Shown: positions 63,497-64,000 of the stretch, in pieces
Numbering within the stretch: position 1 is the stretch's first letter
How the letters are laid out: every line of letters starts with the position of its first letter
Assembly (NCBI GenBank): GCA_002633005.1
Contig: NMRA01000361.1
Location: forward strand, 224,858-288,857
Length of the DNA stretch: 64,000 bases
DNA from: Phoronis australis
Lineage: Eukaryota > Phoronida > Phoronidae
Direction: 5' to 3'
The notes under the pieces: model-generated
The model's database searches: none
Told to the model about the DNA's origin: nothing
What the model saw: only the letters and a program-made list of their open reading frames with translations
Translations under genes and position numbers: made by a program

Positions 63497-63655
63497 CAGT
63501 GGCGGATTTAGAGGGGGGCCAAGGGTCCATGGCACCCCTAAAATTCTCCCAGATTCCATTAGGCAGTTCGGAGGTGCGAAAATCTGACGGGCAAAAGCGT
63601 GGCTACTATGTTGCCCTGGCCCCCCTCCCAACTCAAAATCCTAGATCCGCCCCTG
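63497..63655 (+). mobile_element. Short TIR element, CAGTGGCGGAT family, copy 3
   Basis: 159 bp with ends CAGTGGCGGATTTAG and CTAGATCCGCCCCTG, flanked by a perfect 5-bp repeat GTAGG (63492-63496 and 63656-63660). The interior matches copy 2. Non-coding. Confidence 0.85.
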
Positions 63656-64000
63656 GTAGGCGCATTTCAACGCTCCGCGTTGCGCTTGTTATCCTTATCA
63701 CGCAAGTAGCGTAGCAGCAACTATTTCGTTTCTGCAGTAGACTAATGTTTAATAGCCGCGTGCTTGAGGCACATACATGTATAATAAACACGCCGTCATC
63801 TGGCCGATTTAACTAGTGTGTTATTCATACTGTATGAATACAGGACAGCAACGTAAACAAAAGTCAACGGCAGTAGAAAGATGCACTCCGAAAAGGCGCA
63901 ACCACGATTTTCTGGGATTTACACTTCTTGAACATGAATTTTAAGGCTCCGATTTGTCTGTACTTCAGACCACGTTTACACTTCCATCAGTCATGCCGCT

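Larger units (their letters stand above)
60010..64000. other. Repeat-rich region downstream of ZNHIT3
   Basis: No gene recognised. It holds a full TIR element (60067-60554), a partial second copy (61924-62095), a higher-order tandem array (62240-63450) and a CAGTGGCGGAT element (63497-63655). AATAAA at 60801-60806 could serve ZNHIT3. The stretches 60560-61920 and 63660-64000 show nothing I can name. Confidence 0.6.

Noticed and set aside
1-64000. CRISPR arrays, operons, insertion sequences, prophage
   Set aside because: All tandem repeats lack spacer structure, genes are spliced, and no bacterial signals are present.

Overview
This is nuclear DNA from an animal, most likely a marine invertebrate with a slowly evolving genome. 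The genes are split into many small exons with GT-AG junctions, introns and intergenic DNA are AT-rich, and the window holds several families of short DNA transposons, tRNA-derived SINEs and minisatellites. There are no operons, CRISPR arrays or bacterial features. The species cannot be named from sequence alone; a hemichordate, cephalochordate or lophotrochozoan would all fit.

Seven protein-coding genes can be assembled exon by exon with consistent splice phases. In order they are: UPB1, beta-ureidopropionase (+, 12 exons, 353-12923); GUCD1 (-, 7 exons, 15503-21557); SNRPD3, the spliceosomal Sm D3 protein (+, 2 exons, 21935-23868); a hybrid cluster protein/hydroxylamine reductase with an apparent mitochondrial presequence (+, 9 exons, 27683-34218); a small EF-hand protein (+, 4 exons, 35749-37115); a 787-residue, 19-exon protein joining a degenerate Nudix domain, EF-hand-like repeats and a PPP-type Ser/Thr phosphatase (-, 41121-57723); and ZNHIT3, a HIT zinc-finger protein (+, 3 exons, 57932-60009).

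UPB1-GUCD1-SNRPD3 occur in the same order and orientations as on human chromosome 22q11.23, so the left third is an old conserved gene block. GUCD1/SNRPD3 and the phosphatase gene/ZNHIT3 are head-to-head pairs whose start codons are 377 and 208 bp apart, so each pair probably shares a promoter. UPB1 and GUCD1 converge.

The two most unusual genes are in the right two thirds. The hybrid cluster protein belongs to a family known mainly from prokaryotes, anaerobic protists and algae. Here it is intron-rich, keeps every cluster ligand, and has a separate 5' exon encoding a likely organelle-targeting sequence. The Nudix/EF-hand/phosphatase fusion is an architecture I do not recognise from a named vertebrate gene.

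Non-genic stretches hold at least four short inverted-terminal-repeat element families (three with target-site duplications visible by eye), two tRNA-derived SINEs, a higher-order tandem repeat near the right end, and in UPB1 a 143-bp inverted repeat flanking one exon plus an in-frame 39-bp triplication across that exon's splice donor. About 13-15.5 kb, 23.9-27.7 kb, 34.2-35.7 kb, 37.1-41.1 kb and 60-64 kb carry no confident gene.
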